From NCBI RefSeq assembly GCF_001865245.1, contig NZ_MKXB01000227.1, positions 1 to 46,548 of the forward strand: a stretch of DNA of 46,548 nt, given 5' to 3'. Both the position numbers and the translations under genes were made by a program. This document shows, piece by piece, positions 23,196 through 32,098 of this stretch. Position 1 is the first letter of the stretch, and each line of letters starts with the position of its first letter. This stretch comes from Streptomyces sp. CC53. Its GTDB lineage: Bacteria > Actinomycetota > Actinomycetes > Streptomycetales > Streptomycetaceae. The notes beneath the pieces were generated by a model. That model was not told where the DNA came from. It was given only the letters and a program-made list of their open reading frames with translations, and did not search any database.

Positions 23196-23710
23196 CTCGT
23201 GTCCTCTCGGTCGCTCGGAAGCGCCCCCGCGACGCAGCCGATGCCGCATCCGCTTTCATCCCGTTTTCTCCTTGGACGCGGTGAACGGTTGCAGGGCCGT
23301 TCGGGGGCTCCGCGGACGCATCCGCGGCGAGTCCCCGGGGTGAAGCACCTCGTGCGGGGAGCATCCGGAGCAGACCTGGGACGCCTCGGCGCGGGCCGGT
23401 CCCGTCGCCGTGGAGCCGGGGCGGACGGCCCGGGGCGTGGTCCGGGCGAGGCGCGCGGAAGAGCGGGCCGGGGTCGGCTCGGTCGCACGGGCGGACGGAC
23501 GGGCAGCGCGGCCGGCCGGACAGCACGCGGACGGACGGGCTGCGGGCGGACCGGAACGGCGCGGGCTCGATCAGCGCGGGCCCCGGGGCAGTGCCGGTCA
23601 CCCCGGCTCCGCCGGACGCGGAGGGCCCGGGGCACCCGCGCGTCCGCGGTGAGGACGGGGACCCGTCAGAGCGAGGAGGACCCTGTTGTGGGAGCGAGGA
23701 GGACCCTGTC
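23196..23710. other. divergent intergenic region upstream of photolyase and DUF4383 genes, no gene
   Basis: Open frames here have biased, repetitive composition and no convincing start, so I see no gene. The heptamer GCATCCG occurs at 23246, 23318 and 23361 and recurs in the crtE/crtY gap, making it a candidate shared control element. A tandem 23-bp repeat lies at the right end. Confidence 0.45.
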
Positions 23711-23714
23711 GTGA
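23669..23714 (+). repeat. tandem 23-bp duplication of ribosome-binding site and start
   Basis: Two copies of GAGCGAGGAGGACCCTGT followed by YGTGR (23669-23691 and 23692-23714) are identical at 21 of 23 bases. Each carries AGGAGGA and a GTG. The first GTG (23688) opens an 8-codon frame whose TGA overlaps the true start GTG at 23711 (GTGA). This makes a possible leader peptide coupled to the photolyase gene. Confidence 0.75.
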
Positions 23715-25216
23715 CGGTTCCCCATTGGCTGTTCGGCGACCAGCTCGGGCCGCACTTCCTGGCCCCGGGACCGGGCGGGCCGGCACGGGACGCACCCGTG
23801 GTGATGATCGAGACCCGCTCGGTGTTCCGCCGCCGGCGCTTCCACCGGGCGAAGGCGCACCTGGTGCTGTCCGCCATGCGGCACCGCGCCGCGGAGCTCG
23901 GCGACCGGGTGCGCTACGTCCGCGCCGAGACCTACCGGGAGGGACTGCGCGAAGCCGTCGGGGGCGGCCCGGTGACGGTGCACCACCCGACGTCGTACGC
24001 CGCGCTGCGGCTGGTGCGGTCCCTCGACGCCGTCACGGTGCTGCCGGCGCGCGGTTTCCTCGTGGCGCGGGAGGACTTCCGCGCCTGGGCGGACGGGCAC
24101 GGCGGTGAGCGGCTGCGGCAGGAGGACTTCTACCGGTGGGTGCGGCGCACGCACGGCCTGCTGATGGACGGGGACGGCCCGGCGGGGGGCCGCTGGAACC
24201 ACGACCACGACAACCGCGAGCCGCCGCCCCGGGGCGCGTCCACCCTCGGGGCGCCGGCGCCGTACCGGCCGCGGGAGGACGACATCGACGCGGAGGTGCG
24301 CCAGGACCTCGACCGCTGGGAGCGGGACGGCGAGGTCCGCTTCGTCGGCCGGGACGGGCCGCGTCTCTTCCCCGCCTCGCGGCGGGAGGCGCTGGCCGCC
24401 CTGCGCCGGTTCGCCGAGCACCGCCTCGCCGGGTTCGGGCCGCACGAGGACGCGATGCTGGCGCGGGACCCGGTCATGAGCCACAGCCTGCTGTCGTCGT
24501 CCCTCAACCTCGGTCTGCTGCACCCGGCCGAGTGCGTGGAGCACGCCGAGGACGCCTGGCGGGCCGGCCGGGCGCCGGTCAACAGCGTCGAGGGGTTCGT
24601 CCGCCAGGTCGCCGGGTGGCGGGAGTACGTGTGGCAGCTCTACTGGCACTTCGGCGACGACTACCGCCACCGCAACGAGCTGCGGCACCGGGCCCCGCTC
24701 CCGGACTGGTTCCTGGAACTGGACGCCGACGCCGTGCGGGCCCGGTGCCTGGCCACGGCGCTCGCCCAGGTCCGCGACACGGGCTGGACGCACCACATCC
24801 CGCGGCTCATGCTGCTCGGCAGCCACGCGCTCCAGCGCGGCTGGGACCCGGAGGCGGTGACGGACTGGTTCCACCGCTGCTTCGTGGACGGCTACGACTG
24901 GGTGATGGTGCCCAACGTCGTCGGGATGTCGCAGTACGCCGACGGCGGCCGGATGACGACGAAGCCGTACACGTCCGGCGGGGCGTACGTGCACCGGATG
25001 AGCGACCTGTGCGGCGGCTGCGTCCACCGGCCCGGGGACCGGACCGGTGAGCGGGCCTGCCCGTACACCGCCGGGTACTGGGCGTTCCTGCACCGGCACC
25101 GGGCGCGGCTGGAGCGCAATCCGCGGACGACGCAGGCGGTCCGGGGCCTGGACCGGCTCGGGGACCTGGACGACCTGCTGGACCAGGAGCGGCGGCGCGG
25201 CGACGGCCCCCCGTGA
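23711..25216 (+). CDS. iron-sulfur bacterial cryptochrome/photolyase, probable (6-4) photolyase (PhrB type)
   Basis: This 501-residue FAD protein belongs to the photolyase-related (DPRP/FeS-BCP) family, which uses blue light to repair DNA. Cys346, Cys434, Cys437 and Cys450 have the spacing C-x87-C-x2-C-x12-C, the same as the four [4Fe-4S] ligands of Agrobacterium PhrB, a (6-4) photolyase. The FAD-binding C-terminal region NVVGMSQYADGGRMTTKPYTSGG and HIPRLMLLGSHALQRGWDP are typical. The second of two duplicated GTG starts (23711) is in frame with the family N-terminus (TVPHWLFGDQLG). Its 3' end converges on an FAD oxidoreductase gene nine bases away, and it lies beside a carotenoid cluster, as light-inducible photolyase genes often do in Streptomyces. 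Confidence 0.92.
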   Translation: MTVPHWLFGDQLGPHFLAPGPGGPARDAPVVMIETRSVFRRRRFHRAKAHLVLSAMRHRAAELGDRVRYVRAETYREGLREAVGGGPVTVHHPTSYAALRLVRSLDAVTVLPARGFLVAREDFRAWADGHGGERLRQEDFYRWVRRTHGLLMDGDGPAGGRWNHDHDNREPPPRGASTLGAPAPYRPREDDIDAEVRQDLDRWERDGEVRFVGRDGPRLFPASRREALAALRRFAEHRLAGFGPHEDAMLARDPVMSHSLLSSSLNLGLLHPAECVEHAEDAWRAGRAPVNSVEGFVRQVAGWREYVWQLYWHFGDDYRHRNELRHRAPLPDWFLELDADAVRARCLATALAQVRDTGWTHHIPRLMLLGSHALQRGWDPEAVTDWFHRCFVDGYDWVMVPNVVGMSQYADGGRMTTKPYTSGGAYVHRMSDLCGGCVHRPGDRTGERACPYTAGYWAFLHRHRARLERNPRTTQAVRGLDRLGDLDDLLDQERRRGDGPP

Positions 25217-25225
25217 TCCCGGGCG

Positions 25226-26467
25226 TCACGGCCGCAGGTCGCGGAGCACCTCGCGCGCGGCCCGCGCCCCGGAGGCGAGGGCCCCCTGAACGGATCCGGT
25301 GGCGCGGTGGTCGCCGCACACGTACCGCCCGGGGGACACCCGCGCGGTGCGGGTCAGCGGCTGCGGCGGGGGCATGGCCGGCAGGGCGTCCTCCACGGTG
25401 CGCACGGCCAGCAGGTCCCAGCCGTCCGTGCCGGTGCCGTACGCCTCGGCGAGCGCCTCCCGCACCCCGTGTTCGCGGCGCTCCTCGTCACGGCCCAGGA
25501 CGGAGGTGGCGACGAGCGCGTGTCCGGGCGGGGCGTAGGAGGGGACGACGTCGCTGAGGACGCAGGTGTCGAGGAAGCGGCGCCGGGTGTCCACGAGCAG
25601 CGTCGGCTCACCGAGCGGGGAGCGGGGCGCGACGTGGTAATACGTCGTCACCATGCGGTAGTCGGGCACCCGCACGCCGGGCAGCAGCTCGGCGACGGGC
25701 CCGGGGCCGGTCGCGACGACGACGGCGCGCGCGGGGACCTCCCGGCCGTCGGCCGTGGCGACGCCGTCGGCCGTGAGCCGCTCGACGGGGGTGCCCAGCC
25801 GCACGGTCCCCTCGGGCAGGGCGGCCGCCAGGGCGCGCGGCACGGCTCCGATGCCCTCGGCGGGCAGGCACAGGGTGCCCCGGAGCATGCTGCGCCACAC
25901 GAGGTGGAAGACACGGCTGGAGGTCTCCAGCCGGTCCTCCAGGAAGACGCCCGACAGGAACGGGCGGAAGAACGTCTCCACGAACGCGTCCGACACCCCG
26001 GCGTCCGCGAGGGCGGCGCGGGTGGTGGTGTCGCGGAGCCGCTTCAGCAGGCGCGGCGGGGCGAGCATGTCCCGGGCGGACAGCAGTCCGGCGGCGGCGA
26101 GGTCGCGGGGGCCGGCGAGGCGGCCCGGCAGCAGGTCGGGCAGCGTGCGCGGGCGGCGGGTGGGATCGCTGAACCGGAGCCGGCCGTCGGGGGTGTGGAC
26201 GAGGACGCCGGGGGTGAAGGGCCGCAGCCGCAGGTCCTTGAGGACCAGGCGGCGGCGGACCTGCGGGTAGGAGGTGTTGAACACCTGGAACCCGCGGTCC
26301 ACCACGAAGCCGTCGACGCGGTCGGAGCGCATCCGGCCGCCCACGCCGTCGGACGCCTCCAGCACCCGGACTCCGACGCCGGCCCCCAGCAGGTCGCGGG
26401 CACAGGCCAGCCCGGCGACCCCGGCCCCGACCACCAGCACGTCCGTCGTTTCCCGCGCTGCGGACAC
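25226..26467 (-). CDS. NAD(P)/FAD-dependent amine-oxidase-like oxidoreductase
   Basis: This 413-residue flavoprotein starts with an FAD dinucleotide fold (VLVVGAGVAGLACARDLLGAG, then VLEASDGVGGRMRSD) and ends with the matching C-terminal FAD segment (YVCGDHRATGSVQGALASG). It belongs to the broad amine oxidase/phytoene desaturase/protoporphyrinogen oxidase superfamily. The GTG start has GGAAGAGG upstream. It stands between the photolyase and crtU and is on the same strand as the crtY-T-U group, after a 479-bp gap. A role in modifying carotenoid end groups is possible, but no motif identifies the reaction. Confidence 0.82.
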   Translation of the reverse strand: MSAARETTDVLVVGAGVAGLACARDLLGAGVGVRVLEASDGVGGRMRSDRVDGFVVDRGFQVFNTSYPQVRRRLVLKDLRLRPFTPGVLVHTPDGRLRFSDPTRRPRTLPDLLPGRLAGPRDLAAAGLLSARDMLAPPRLLKRLRDTTTRAALADAGVSDAFVETFFRPFLSGVFLEDRLETSSRVFHLVWRSMLRGTLCLPAEGIGAVPRALAAALPEGTVRLGTPVERLTADGVATADGREVPARAVVVATGPGPVAELLPGVRVPDYRMVTTYYHVAPRSPLGEPTLLVDTRRRFLDTCVLSDVVPSYAPPGHALVATSVLGRDEERREHGVREALAEAYGTGTDGWDLLAVRTVEDALPAMPPPQPLTRTARVSPGRYVCGDHRATGSVQGALASGARAAREVLRDLRP

Positions 26468-26946
26468 ATGACCACCTCTTCCACCTGTCGGTGCGGGCCA
26501 TGCGGCCCGCCGCTCGTGCCGTACCGGTCACGGAGCGCCTGCCGGCGTCCCCGTCCCGCTCCCGTGTTCCACTCCGCGCCGCCGGCCACGCCGGCCGGCG
26601 CGCACCGCGGTCGCGGCCGGAGCACGGACGGGGCGTGCCGCCGGTTGCCGCCGCCGCGTTCCGGTGCGGCAGCCCGCCCCGCACAGGCCGTGGACGAGCG
26701 GCCCCCTCCGTGCCCGGGGTCGCCCGGCCGCAGGCCACTGCGTTCCGGTGCGGCGGCCCGCCCCCCACGGACCGCAGGCGGACGGCCCCGACTCGCGCCG
26801 GGTGCCGCCCTGCCGCCCGTCGCCGGCGGTCGTCGCGGAGACGACCGCGCATCGAGGTCCCGCCCCTCCCCGTCGGAGCCCTGGGTCCCGGGGCCCGGCC
26901 GCCGCGCCGGGCCGGCGGCGGCTGCCCGTTCCGGTGCGGTGCCGGC
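26468..26946. repeat. non-coding gap with short direct repeats
   Basis: The segment GCGTTCCGGTGCGG followed by YRGCCCGCCCC occurs at about 26656-26680 and 26739-26763, and its first part (CGTTCCGGTGCGG) recurs near 26927-26939. The frames through this gap have shadow-like composition and no ribosome-binding site. It holds the leader of the FAD oxidoreductase gene and the region after crtU. No other feature was recognised. Confidence 0.4.
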
Positions 26947-28503
26947 TCAGCGGCCCGCCCACGCGGCGAGCTTCGGCAGCACCGTGCCCCGCCCGCGGTC
27001 CGGTACGGTCCACAGCGTCTGCCCGCGCACGCCCCACCGCTCCAGCAGCGCGTTCGCGGCGAGGAAGCCGGTCGTGGCCGCCCGCTCCATCAGCGCCACG
27101 GGCAGATCGGCGCGCACCGTGTCCCCGGCCACCACGAGGGCGGGGTCCGGGGTGCGGACGGTGGGCCGGTCGGCGTAGCCGCCGACCGGGAACAGCGGGC
27201 AGTCCTCCCGCCACTCGTGCCGGACGTCGACGACCGTGGCCGTGCGCGTCTCCGGGTACACGCGGTGGAGCTGCTCGACGAGGCGCCGCTGCTCGGCGTC
27301 GCGGTCCGCGCCCGGGCCGACCGCGTAGGCGTGGAGTTCGACGACGGACCCCCCGGTGCGCGCCGCCCAGCGGGCCGCCTCGTCCTCCCAGCGGTCGAGG
27401 ACGCTGATGTTGTCCAGTCCGCCGAAGCCGCTGGTGCCGAGGAAGCCCGGCCGGTCACCGGCCACCGGGCGGTCCAGCCACAGCCGGGTGACCAGGAACG
27501 GCGGCGCGGTGCGCAGGCGGGCGACCCGTTCCCGCCACGGGGCGTCGCCCAGCCGGTCGGAGCGGGCGACGAGGGACCGCAGGCCGCCCGGGTCGAGGGC
27601 GAGGACCACGGCGTCGTAGCGGCGCTCGCCGCCCTCCGCGGCGACGTCGTGGCCGCCGCCCCGCACGGGAGTGACGTGCTCGACCGCGGTGCCGGTGCGC
27701 AGTTCGACGTCGTGGCCCTTCAGGTAGCCGACCAGGGGGTCCCACAGGGCCTGCGGGAAGGGTGAGCGGGGCACGTCGAACAGCAGGCCCTCGGCGGAGC
27801 CGAGGAAGTAGATGTGGAACATCAGCGCCATCTCGGCCGCCGACAGCTCCCGCGGGTCGGCGAAGAAGCTCCGGGAGAACACCTCGAACGCCAGGTGGCG
27901 GGCGCGTTCCGGGAAGCGGACGGCGTCCAGGAAGTCGTGCGCGGAGGTGCCGTCGAAGCGGTCGTACACGTCGGGGACGCGCACGTCGAGCAGGGGCAGG
28001 GCCGCGACCGGGTCCAAGGTGCGCAGGTCCCGCGCCCGGAAGGACGGGCTGAGCGCGACGAAGCCCAGCGCGCTCCACGGCGGGGTGCGGGGGACGTGCC
28101 GGAAGCCGTCCCGCATGCCGTCGGCGTGCAGCAGCGGGTAGTCGGGCAGACCGGTCAGCCGGTCGAGGCCCGGGTCGGTGCGGCGCAGCAGGCCCCGCAG
28201 GTTGTAGTACTGGCGGAAGAAGGCGTGGAAGCCCCGGCTCATGGTGACGGAGGTGCCGTCGCTCAGGCGCGTCCGCCAGCCCCCGACGCGTCCGCCGACG
28301 TAGGTCTCGCGTTCGTACAGGGTCACGGCGACGCCCCGTTCGGCCAGGGCGGTGGCCGCGGCGAGCCCGGCGATCCCGGCGCCGACGACGGCGACCGACG
28401 GCCGGCCCAGGACGTGGTCGGCGCCGGGGTGGGCGGGCAGGACGCGGGCCCGCCGGTCGCGGCCGCGGCGGGCCGCTGCCCGGCGCGGTGCGGGGAGCGT
28501 CAT
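26947..28503 (-). CDS. crtU: carotenoid desaturase/methyltransferase CrtU (isorenieratene synthase type)
   Basis: This 518-residue FAD protein resembles CrtU, which desaturates beta-carotene rings and shifts a methyl group to give aromatic phi end groups (isorenieratene). An N-terminal basic extension of about 35 residues precedes the FAD fold (SVAVVGAGIAGLAAATALAERG, YERETYVGGRVGGW). The segments TMSRGFHAFFRQYYNLR, MALMFHIYFLGSAEGLLFD and the C-terminal LVVAGDTVRADLPVALMERAATTGFLAAN are family-like. The ATG overlaps the crtT stop (ATGA). The assignment rests on family resemblance and on its place behind crtY and crtT, as in the Streptomyces griseus crtY-crtT-crtU operon. The protein itself has no Rieske domain; one is encoded separately at 34625. 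Confidence 0.88.
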   Translation of the reverse strand: MTLPAPRRAAARRGRDRRARVLPAHPGADHVLGRPSVAVVGAGIAGLAAATALAERGVAVTLYERETYVGGRVGGWRTRLSDGTSVTMSRGFHAFFRQYYNLRGLLRRTDPGLDRLTGLPDYPLLHADGMRDGFRHVPRTPPWSALGFVALSPSFRARDLRTLDPVAALPLLDVRVPDVYDRFDGTSAHDFLDAVRFPERARHLAFEVFSRSFFADPRELSAAEMALMFHIYFLGSAEGLLFDVPRSPFPQALWDPLVGYLKGHDVELRTGTAVEHVTPVRGGGHDVAAEGGERRYDAVVLALDPGGLRSLVARSDRLGDAPWRERVARLRTAPPFLVTRLWLDRPVAGDRPGFLGTSGFGGLDNISVLDRWEDEAARWAARTGGSVVELHAYAVGPGADRDAEQRRLVEQLHRVYPETRTATVVDVRHEWREDCPLFPVGGYADRPTVRTPDPALVVAGDTVRADLPVALMERAATTGFLAANALLERWGVRGQTLWTVPDRGRGTVLPKLAAWAGR

Positions 28504-29219
28504 CGGGGGTCCTCCCCGCGGCGGGCGACGAAGGTGTGGGTGATGCCGGTCTGCCAGCCGGGCAGGGGCAGGGCGCGGACCCGGTCGAAGCCGGCGTCGC
28601 GGAGCCGGGCGGCGAACCGCCCGGCGGTGTCGAAGTCGACGACGCTGCGCCACAAGTGGCGGTAGAGCGGCCCGTCCCCGAGGACGGTGGCGGCGGGTTG
28701 GACGACTCCGCGGCACACCAGGGTCCACACCGCCCGGTCGGTGCGGCTGCCGCTGAGGGTGTACTCGTGGACGCCGAGCCGTCCGCCGGGCCGCAGCAGA
28801 CCGCGGACGGCGGTGAGGACGGCGTCGGGGTCGGAGACGTTCCGGAAGAGGTAGGCGGCGAACACCGCGTCGAACGGCCCCCGCACGCCCGCGGCGGCCA
28901 GCCGCTCGGCCGGGGCGTGCACGAACCGCACCCCGTCGGACCACGGTTTGGCGGCGGCCCGCTCCAGCATGCCGGCGGAGGCGTCCACGGCCGTGAGGTC
29001 GGCGGCCGGGAGGACGGAGCGGAGCGCGGCCGTCGACGCCCCGGTGCCGCAGCCGAGGTCCAGGACGCGCAGTCCCTGGCCGTGCCCGGGCAGACCGAGG
29101 CGGCGCACCGACCGCCGCAGGTGCGCGTGGTAGCCGGGGTTCGCGGCCACGAGCGTGTCGTAACTGCGGGACGCGTGGTCGAAGGCGGCGGCGAGGTCTT
29201 CGTCGCGCAGCAGGGTCAT
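28500..29219 (-). CDS. crtT: methyltransferase-like protein CrtT
   Basis: This 239-residue SAM-dependent methyltransferase has motif I VLDLGCGTGASTAAL, an acidic strand (LTAVDASAGML) and motif FDAVFAAYLFRNVSDP, similar to UbiE/COQ5-like enzymes. It is placed between crtY and crtU, 44 bp after crtY and overlapping crtU by four bases, which is the known order of the crtYTU operon. The role of CrtT in isorenieratene formation is not clear from the literature I know, because CrtU itself performs the methyl shift. Identification is from order and family. Confidence 0.85.
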   Translation of the reverse strand: MTLLRDEDLAAAFDHASRSYDTLVAANPGYHAHLRRSVRRLGLPGHGQGLRVLDLGCGTGASTAALRSVLPAADLTAVDASAGMLERAAAKPWSDGVRFVHAPAERLAAAGVRGPFDAVFAAYLFRNVSDPDAVLTAVRGLLRPGGRLGVHEYTLSGSRTDRAVWTLVCRGVVQPAATVLGDGPLYRHLWRSVVDFDTAGRFAARLRDAGFDRVRALPLPGWQTGITHTFVARRGEDPR

Positions 29220-29263
29220 GCGGTCTCCAGGGGCGGGGCGGAACGGGGTCGGATCGGATCGGG

Positions 29264-30451
29264 TCAGCCGGAGGGGCGGCGCGGCAGGCGGGGCAGTTCG
29301 GCGGCGCTGCGGAGCATCGGGCCGATCGGGGTGTGCAGGCCCACGGAGAGGTCCTCGAGAAGGCGGGTGCGGCCGTCGAGGAAGCGCAGCAGCCGCCGCA
29401 TGGGGACGTCGGCGAACAGCCGCGCGAACAGCGCGGGCCCGTCCACCCGGCCGCTGTCCAGGGCCCTCAGGAGGACGGCGTCCATGGCGCGGGCCCGGAC
29501 GGAGTGGGCGGCCGGCGGCACCGGGGTCCGCTCCCGCCGCAGTGCGGCGGCCACGGCCCGCGTCTGGCGCTGGAGACCGGCGAAGGTGTAGCCGGTGGAC
29601 GGGCGGGTCGCGCCCCCGGCGGCGCCGATCCGGAACACCGACGCTCCGGTGCGCCGCGGCATGGGGGCGTCCGTCATGGGGATGACCCCGGTCTCGGTGG
29701 CGACGACCTCCGTGTCGCCGAGCCGCAGCACGTCGTCGACGTAGTGCCGTACGGCAGCCGTGTAGCCGCCGGGGGTGAGGACCCGGGGGGAGAACTCGGT
29801 GTACTCCACGAGGGCTTCGCACGGTCCGGTGGGCAGGACGTAGCCGAAGGAGAGCCCTTCGCGGGGCTGGGGCGTCCGGAAGTCCATGAGTTCGGCGGTC
29901 CCGGGGTCGAAGGCGGGGCGCGCGGTGCGGACGAACCAGCCGTGGAAGTGCTGGAGCAGGGTGGTGCGGGCGGCGGGGAGGCTGCCGAGGGGCCGGGAGT
30001 CGAACACCCAGCGGGCGTCCACGAGGCCCTCGGCGCCGTCCGGGCCGGTCGTGCGCACGCGGGCCCCGCCCGGGTACTCGTCCACGGTGTCGACGACGGC
30101 CTCCACCCGGCGGACGTTAGGGCTGTCCGCGAGGTCCCGGGCGACGAGGGCCTCGAAGTCGTCGGAGCGGATCATCTTGTAGCGCAGCGGCGCGATGTCG
30201 CCGTCGATCGGCCGCCCGGCGGGCGGCCGTACCCGCAGGTGCCGCCACCGGGCCCGGACGGCCGCGTCGAAGCGGCCGCCGCCGGACTCCCAGAAGCACC
30301 AGGTCCGCGGCGGGGGCCGCAGCGGACCGGGAGGCGCGTCGACGAGGACCACGGACGGCGTCCGGGCCCCGGGCACCCGTCCGCTCAGGCGGTGGGCCAG
30401 GGACAGCCCGGCCGCTCCCGCCCCGATGACCGCCACATCCACCTCCGGCAC
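29264..30451 (-). CDS. crtY: lycopene beta-cyclase CrtY
   Basis: This 395-residue flavoprotein converts lycopene to beta-carotene. The FAD fold DVAVIGAGAAGLSLAHRLSG, the PRTWCFWE segment and GGATRPSTGYTFAGLQRQT are diagnostic of the CrtY/CrtL cyclase family. The GTG at 30451 is chosen over a longer in-frame start because AAGGAG lies eight bases before it and the FAD fold begins right after. It heads the crtY-crtT-crtU operon and is divergent from crtE. Confidence 0.92.
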   Translation of the reverse strand: MPEVDVAVIGAGAAGLSLAHRLSGRVPGARTPSVVLVDAPPGPLRPPPRTWCFWESGGGRFDAAVRARWRHLRVRPPAGRPIDGDIAPLRYKMIRSDDFEALVARDLADSPNVRRVEAVVDTVDEYPGGARVRTTGPDGAEGLVDARWVFDSRPLGSLPAARTTLLQHFHGWFVRTARPAFDPGTAELMDFRTPQPREGLSFGYVLPTGPCEALVEYTEFSPRVLTPGGYTAAVRHYVDDVLRLGDTEVVATETGVIPMTDAPMPRRTGASVFRIGAAGGATRPSTGYTFAGLQRQTRAVAAALRRERTPVPPAAHSVRARAMDAVLLRALDSGRVDGPALFARLFADVPMRRLLRFLDGRTRLLEDLSVGLHTPIGPMLRSAAELPRLPRRPSG

Positions 30452-30658
30452 CGCGGCTCCTTCCACCCTTCGTGCGTGTGCGTGCGTCTGACGCCCTTTC
30501 CCGTCCCGTGCCCGCATCGGATGCCGTCACCCGGGCGGATGCGTCCACCCGGTGGCTTTCCGAGGTTTTCGGGGACCCGGCACGATCCGCATCCGTATCA
30601 CGGGGGATGGCCGAAGGACGATGAAGAAGGCATCGACACCACGACGAGAGGAACCGGG
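30452..30658. promoter_or_regulatory. divergent crtY/crtE control region
   Basis: This 207-bp gap must hold both crt promoters. The heptamer GCATCCG occurs three times: 30518-30524 and 30536-30542 on the minus strand and 30589-30595 on the plus strand. The first is part of the perfect 11-bp palindrome GCATCGGATGC at 30514-30524. The same heptamer is clustered upstream of the photolyase gene. In Streptomyces coelicolor the crt genes depend on the light-induced ECF sigma factor LitS; no litS/litR pair is visible in this window, and I cannot assign exact -35/-10 boxes. Confidence 0.45.
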
Positions 30659-32098
30659 ATGCGGCCCACTCAGGCGAAGGACCATCCTGCGGCCGCCCCG
30701 CCGCCCGTCCCCCGCCTGGTGGCCCCGCCGGAGCCTCCCCGGCACGAGCGGCCGGACCGGCCCGCCACCGGCCGGGCGCACGCCCGCGGGGCTTCCGAGG
30801 GCGCTGCGCCCCTGCACCTCGCGGCCCCTCTGCGCCGTGTGGCGGCCGCGCACCCCGCGGACCCGGGCGCCGCTGACGTGACCGGCGCGCAGACGGACCC
30901 CGTGGGCAGGACCGCCGCGGGTGGGGGGACGGCGGCCGTGGACGCCGTCGACACGGACGTGCCCGCCGCCGTCGGCCGGGTGCTGGAACAGGTGCTCGCG
31001 GACCGGCTCGCACGGGCCCGTGCCCTGGACGGCCGCTTCGCACACGAACTCGCCGGGCAGGTCGCCCGGTTCACGCAGGGCGGCGGCAAGCGCACCCGGT
31101 CGCAGCTCGTCTGGTGGGCGATGCGCGCCTGCGGCGGATCCGGTGAGGAATCCGCCACGGCGGCGCTGCGGATCGGCGCGGCCCTCGAACTGCTGCAGAC
31201 CTGCGCGCTGGTCCACGACGACGTGATGGACGGCTCGACGCTGCGCCGCGGTCGCCCCGCCCTGCACACCGAGGTGCGCGACCGGCACGCGGGCGCCGCG
31301 GCGCCGTCCCGCGCCGCCCGTTTCGGTGAGGCGGCCGCGATCCTGGCCGGGGACCTCGCGCTGGCGTGGGCGGACGACGTCGTGGCCGAACTGGCCCTGG
31401 ACCCGTGGACGGCGACCGTGGTGCACCGCCTGTGGAGCGACATGCGGACGGAGATGGTGGCCGGTCAGTTCCTCGACCTGCAGGGCCAGCTCACCGGGTC
31501 GCGCTCCCAGGCGCGCGCCCTGCGGGCCGCCTGCCTCAAGAGCGCGCTGTACTCGGTGGAGCGGCCCCTCGCCCTGGGCGCCGCCGTCGCCGGCGCGGAG
31601 GCCCGCACCCTCCAGGCGCTGTGCTCGGCCGGGCGCTGCGTGGGCGTGGCCTTCCAGCTCCGCGACGACCTGGACGACGTGTTCGGAGATCCGGCCCGCA
31701 CCGGCAAGCCGGCCGGTGGCGACATCCGCGAGGGCAAGCCGACGTATCTGGTCGCCGTGGCGACGGCACGCGCCGCGGCCGCGTCGGACCGGCACGCCCT
31801 GAACGTGCTGGACCGGGCGCTCGGCGATCCCGGCCTGAGCCCGGCGGGGCTGGAGGAGGTGCGGGAGGTGCTGGTGCGCACCGGCGCGCGGGCCGCCGTC
31901 GAGGCCAGGATCGGCCGCCTGGCCACGCAGGGGCTCCGCCACGTCGACGGCGCGCCGCTCGTCCCGGCCGCCGGCAACCGGTTGCGGGAGCTGCTGGCCG
32001 CGACGGCGTCCCGTGCCCCCGGTGAGCCACCGGCCCGCCCGCATCCCGACCCGTCGCCCTCCCCCGCCGGCTCCGGCACGCCGGAGGTGCGGCGATGA
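30659..32098 (+). CDS. crtE: geranylgeranyl diphosphate synthase CrtE (polyprenyl synthetase)
   Basis: This 479-residue prenyl transferase supplies the C20 precursor of carotenoids. The two aspartate-rich motifs that bind Mg-diphosphate are LVHDDVMDGSTLRRGRP and FQLRDDLDDVFGD, and GGGKRTRSQL is the substrate-binding loop. The first 110 residues are a proline- and alanine-rich extension not needed for the fold; the ATG with GAGAGGA upstream was kept because no better internal start has a ribosome-binding site. The C-terminal tail is also proline-rich. crtI starts within its stop codon region (ATGA), so crtE-crtI-crtB form one unit. Confidence 0.92.
   Translation: MRPTQAKDHPAAAPPPVPRLVAPPEPPRHERPDRPATGRAHARGASEGAAPLHLAAPLRRVAAAHPADPGAADVTGAQTDPVGRTAAGGGTAAVDAVDTDVPAAVGRVLEQVLADRLARARALDGRFAHELAGQVARFTQGGGKRTRSQLVWWAMRACGGSGEESATAALRIGAALELLQTCALVHDDVMDGSTLRRGRPALHTEVRDRHAGAAAPSRAARFGEAAAILAGDLALAWADDVVAELALDPWTATVVHRLWSDMRTEMVAGQFLDLQGQLTGSRSQARALRAACLKSALYSVERPLALGAAVAGAEARTLQALCSAGRCVGVAFQLRDDLDDVFGDPARTGKPAGGDIREGKPTYLVAVATARAAAASDRHALNVLDRALGDPGLSPAGLEEVREVLVRTGARAAVEARIGRLATQGLRHVDGAPLVPAAGNRLRELLAATASRAPGEPPARPHPDPSPSPAGSGTPEVRR

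Noticed and set aside
23192..23635. Minus-strand frame of 147 codons in the photolyase leader
   Set aside because: The composition is almost entirely Arg, Pro, Ala and Ser, with no start signal; better explained as non-coding GC-rich sequence.
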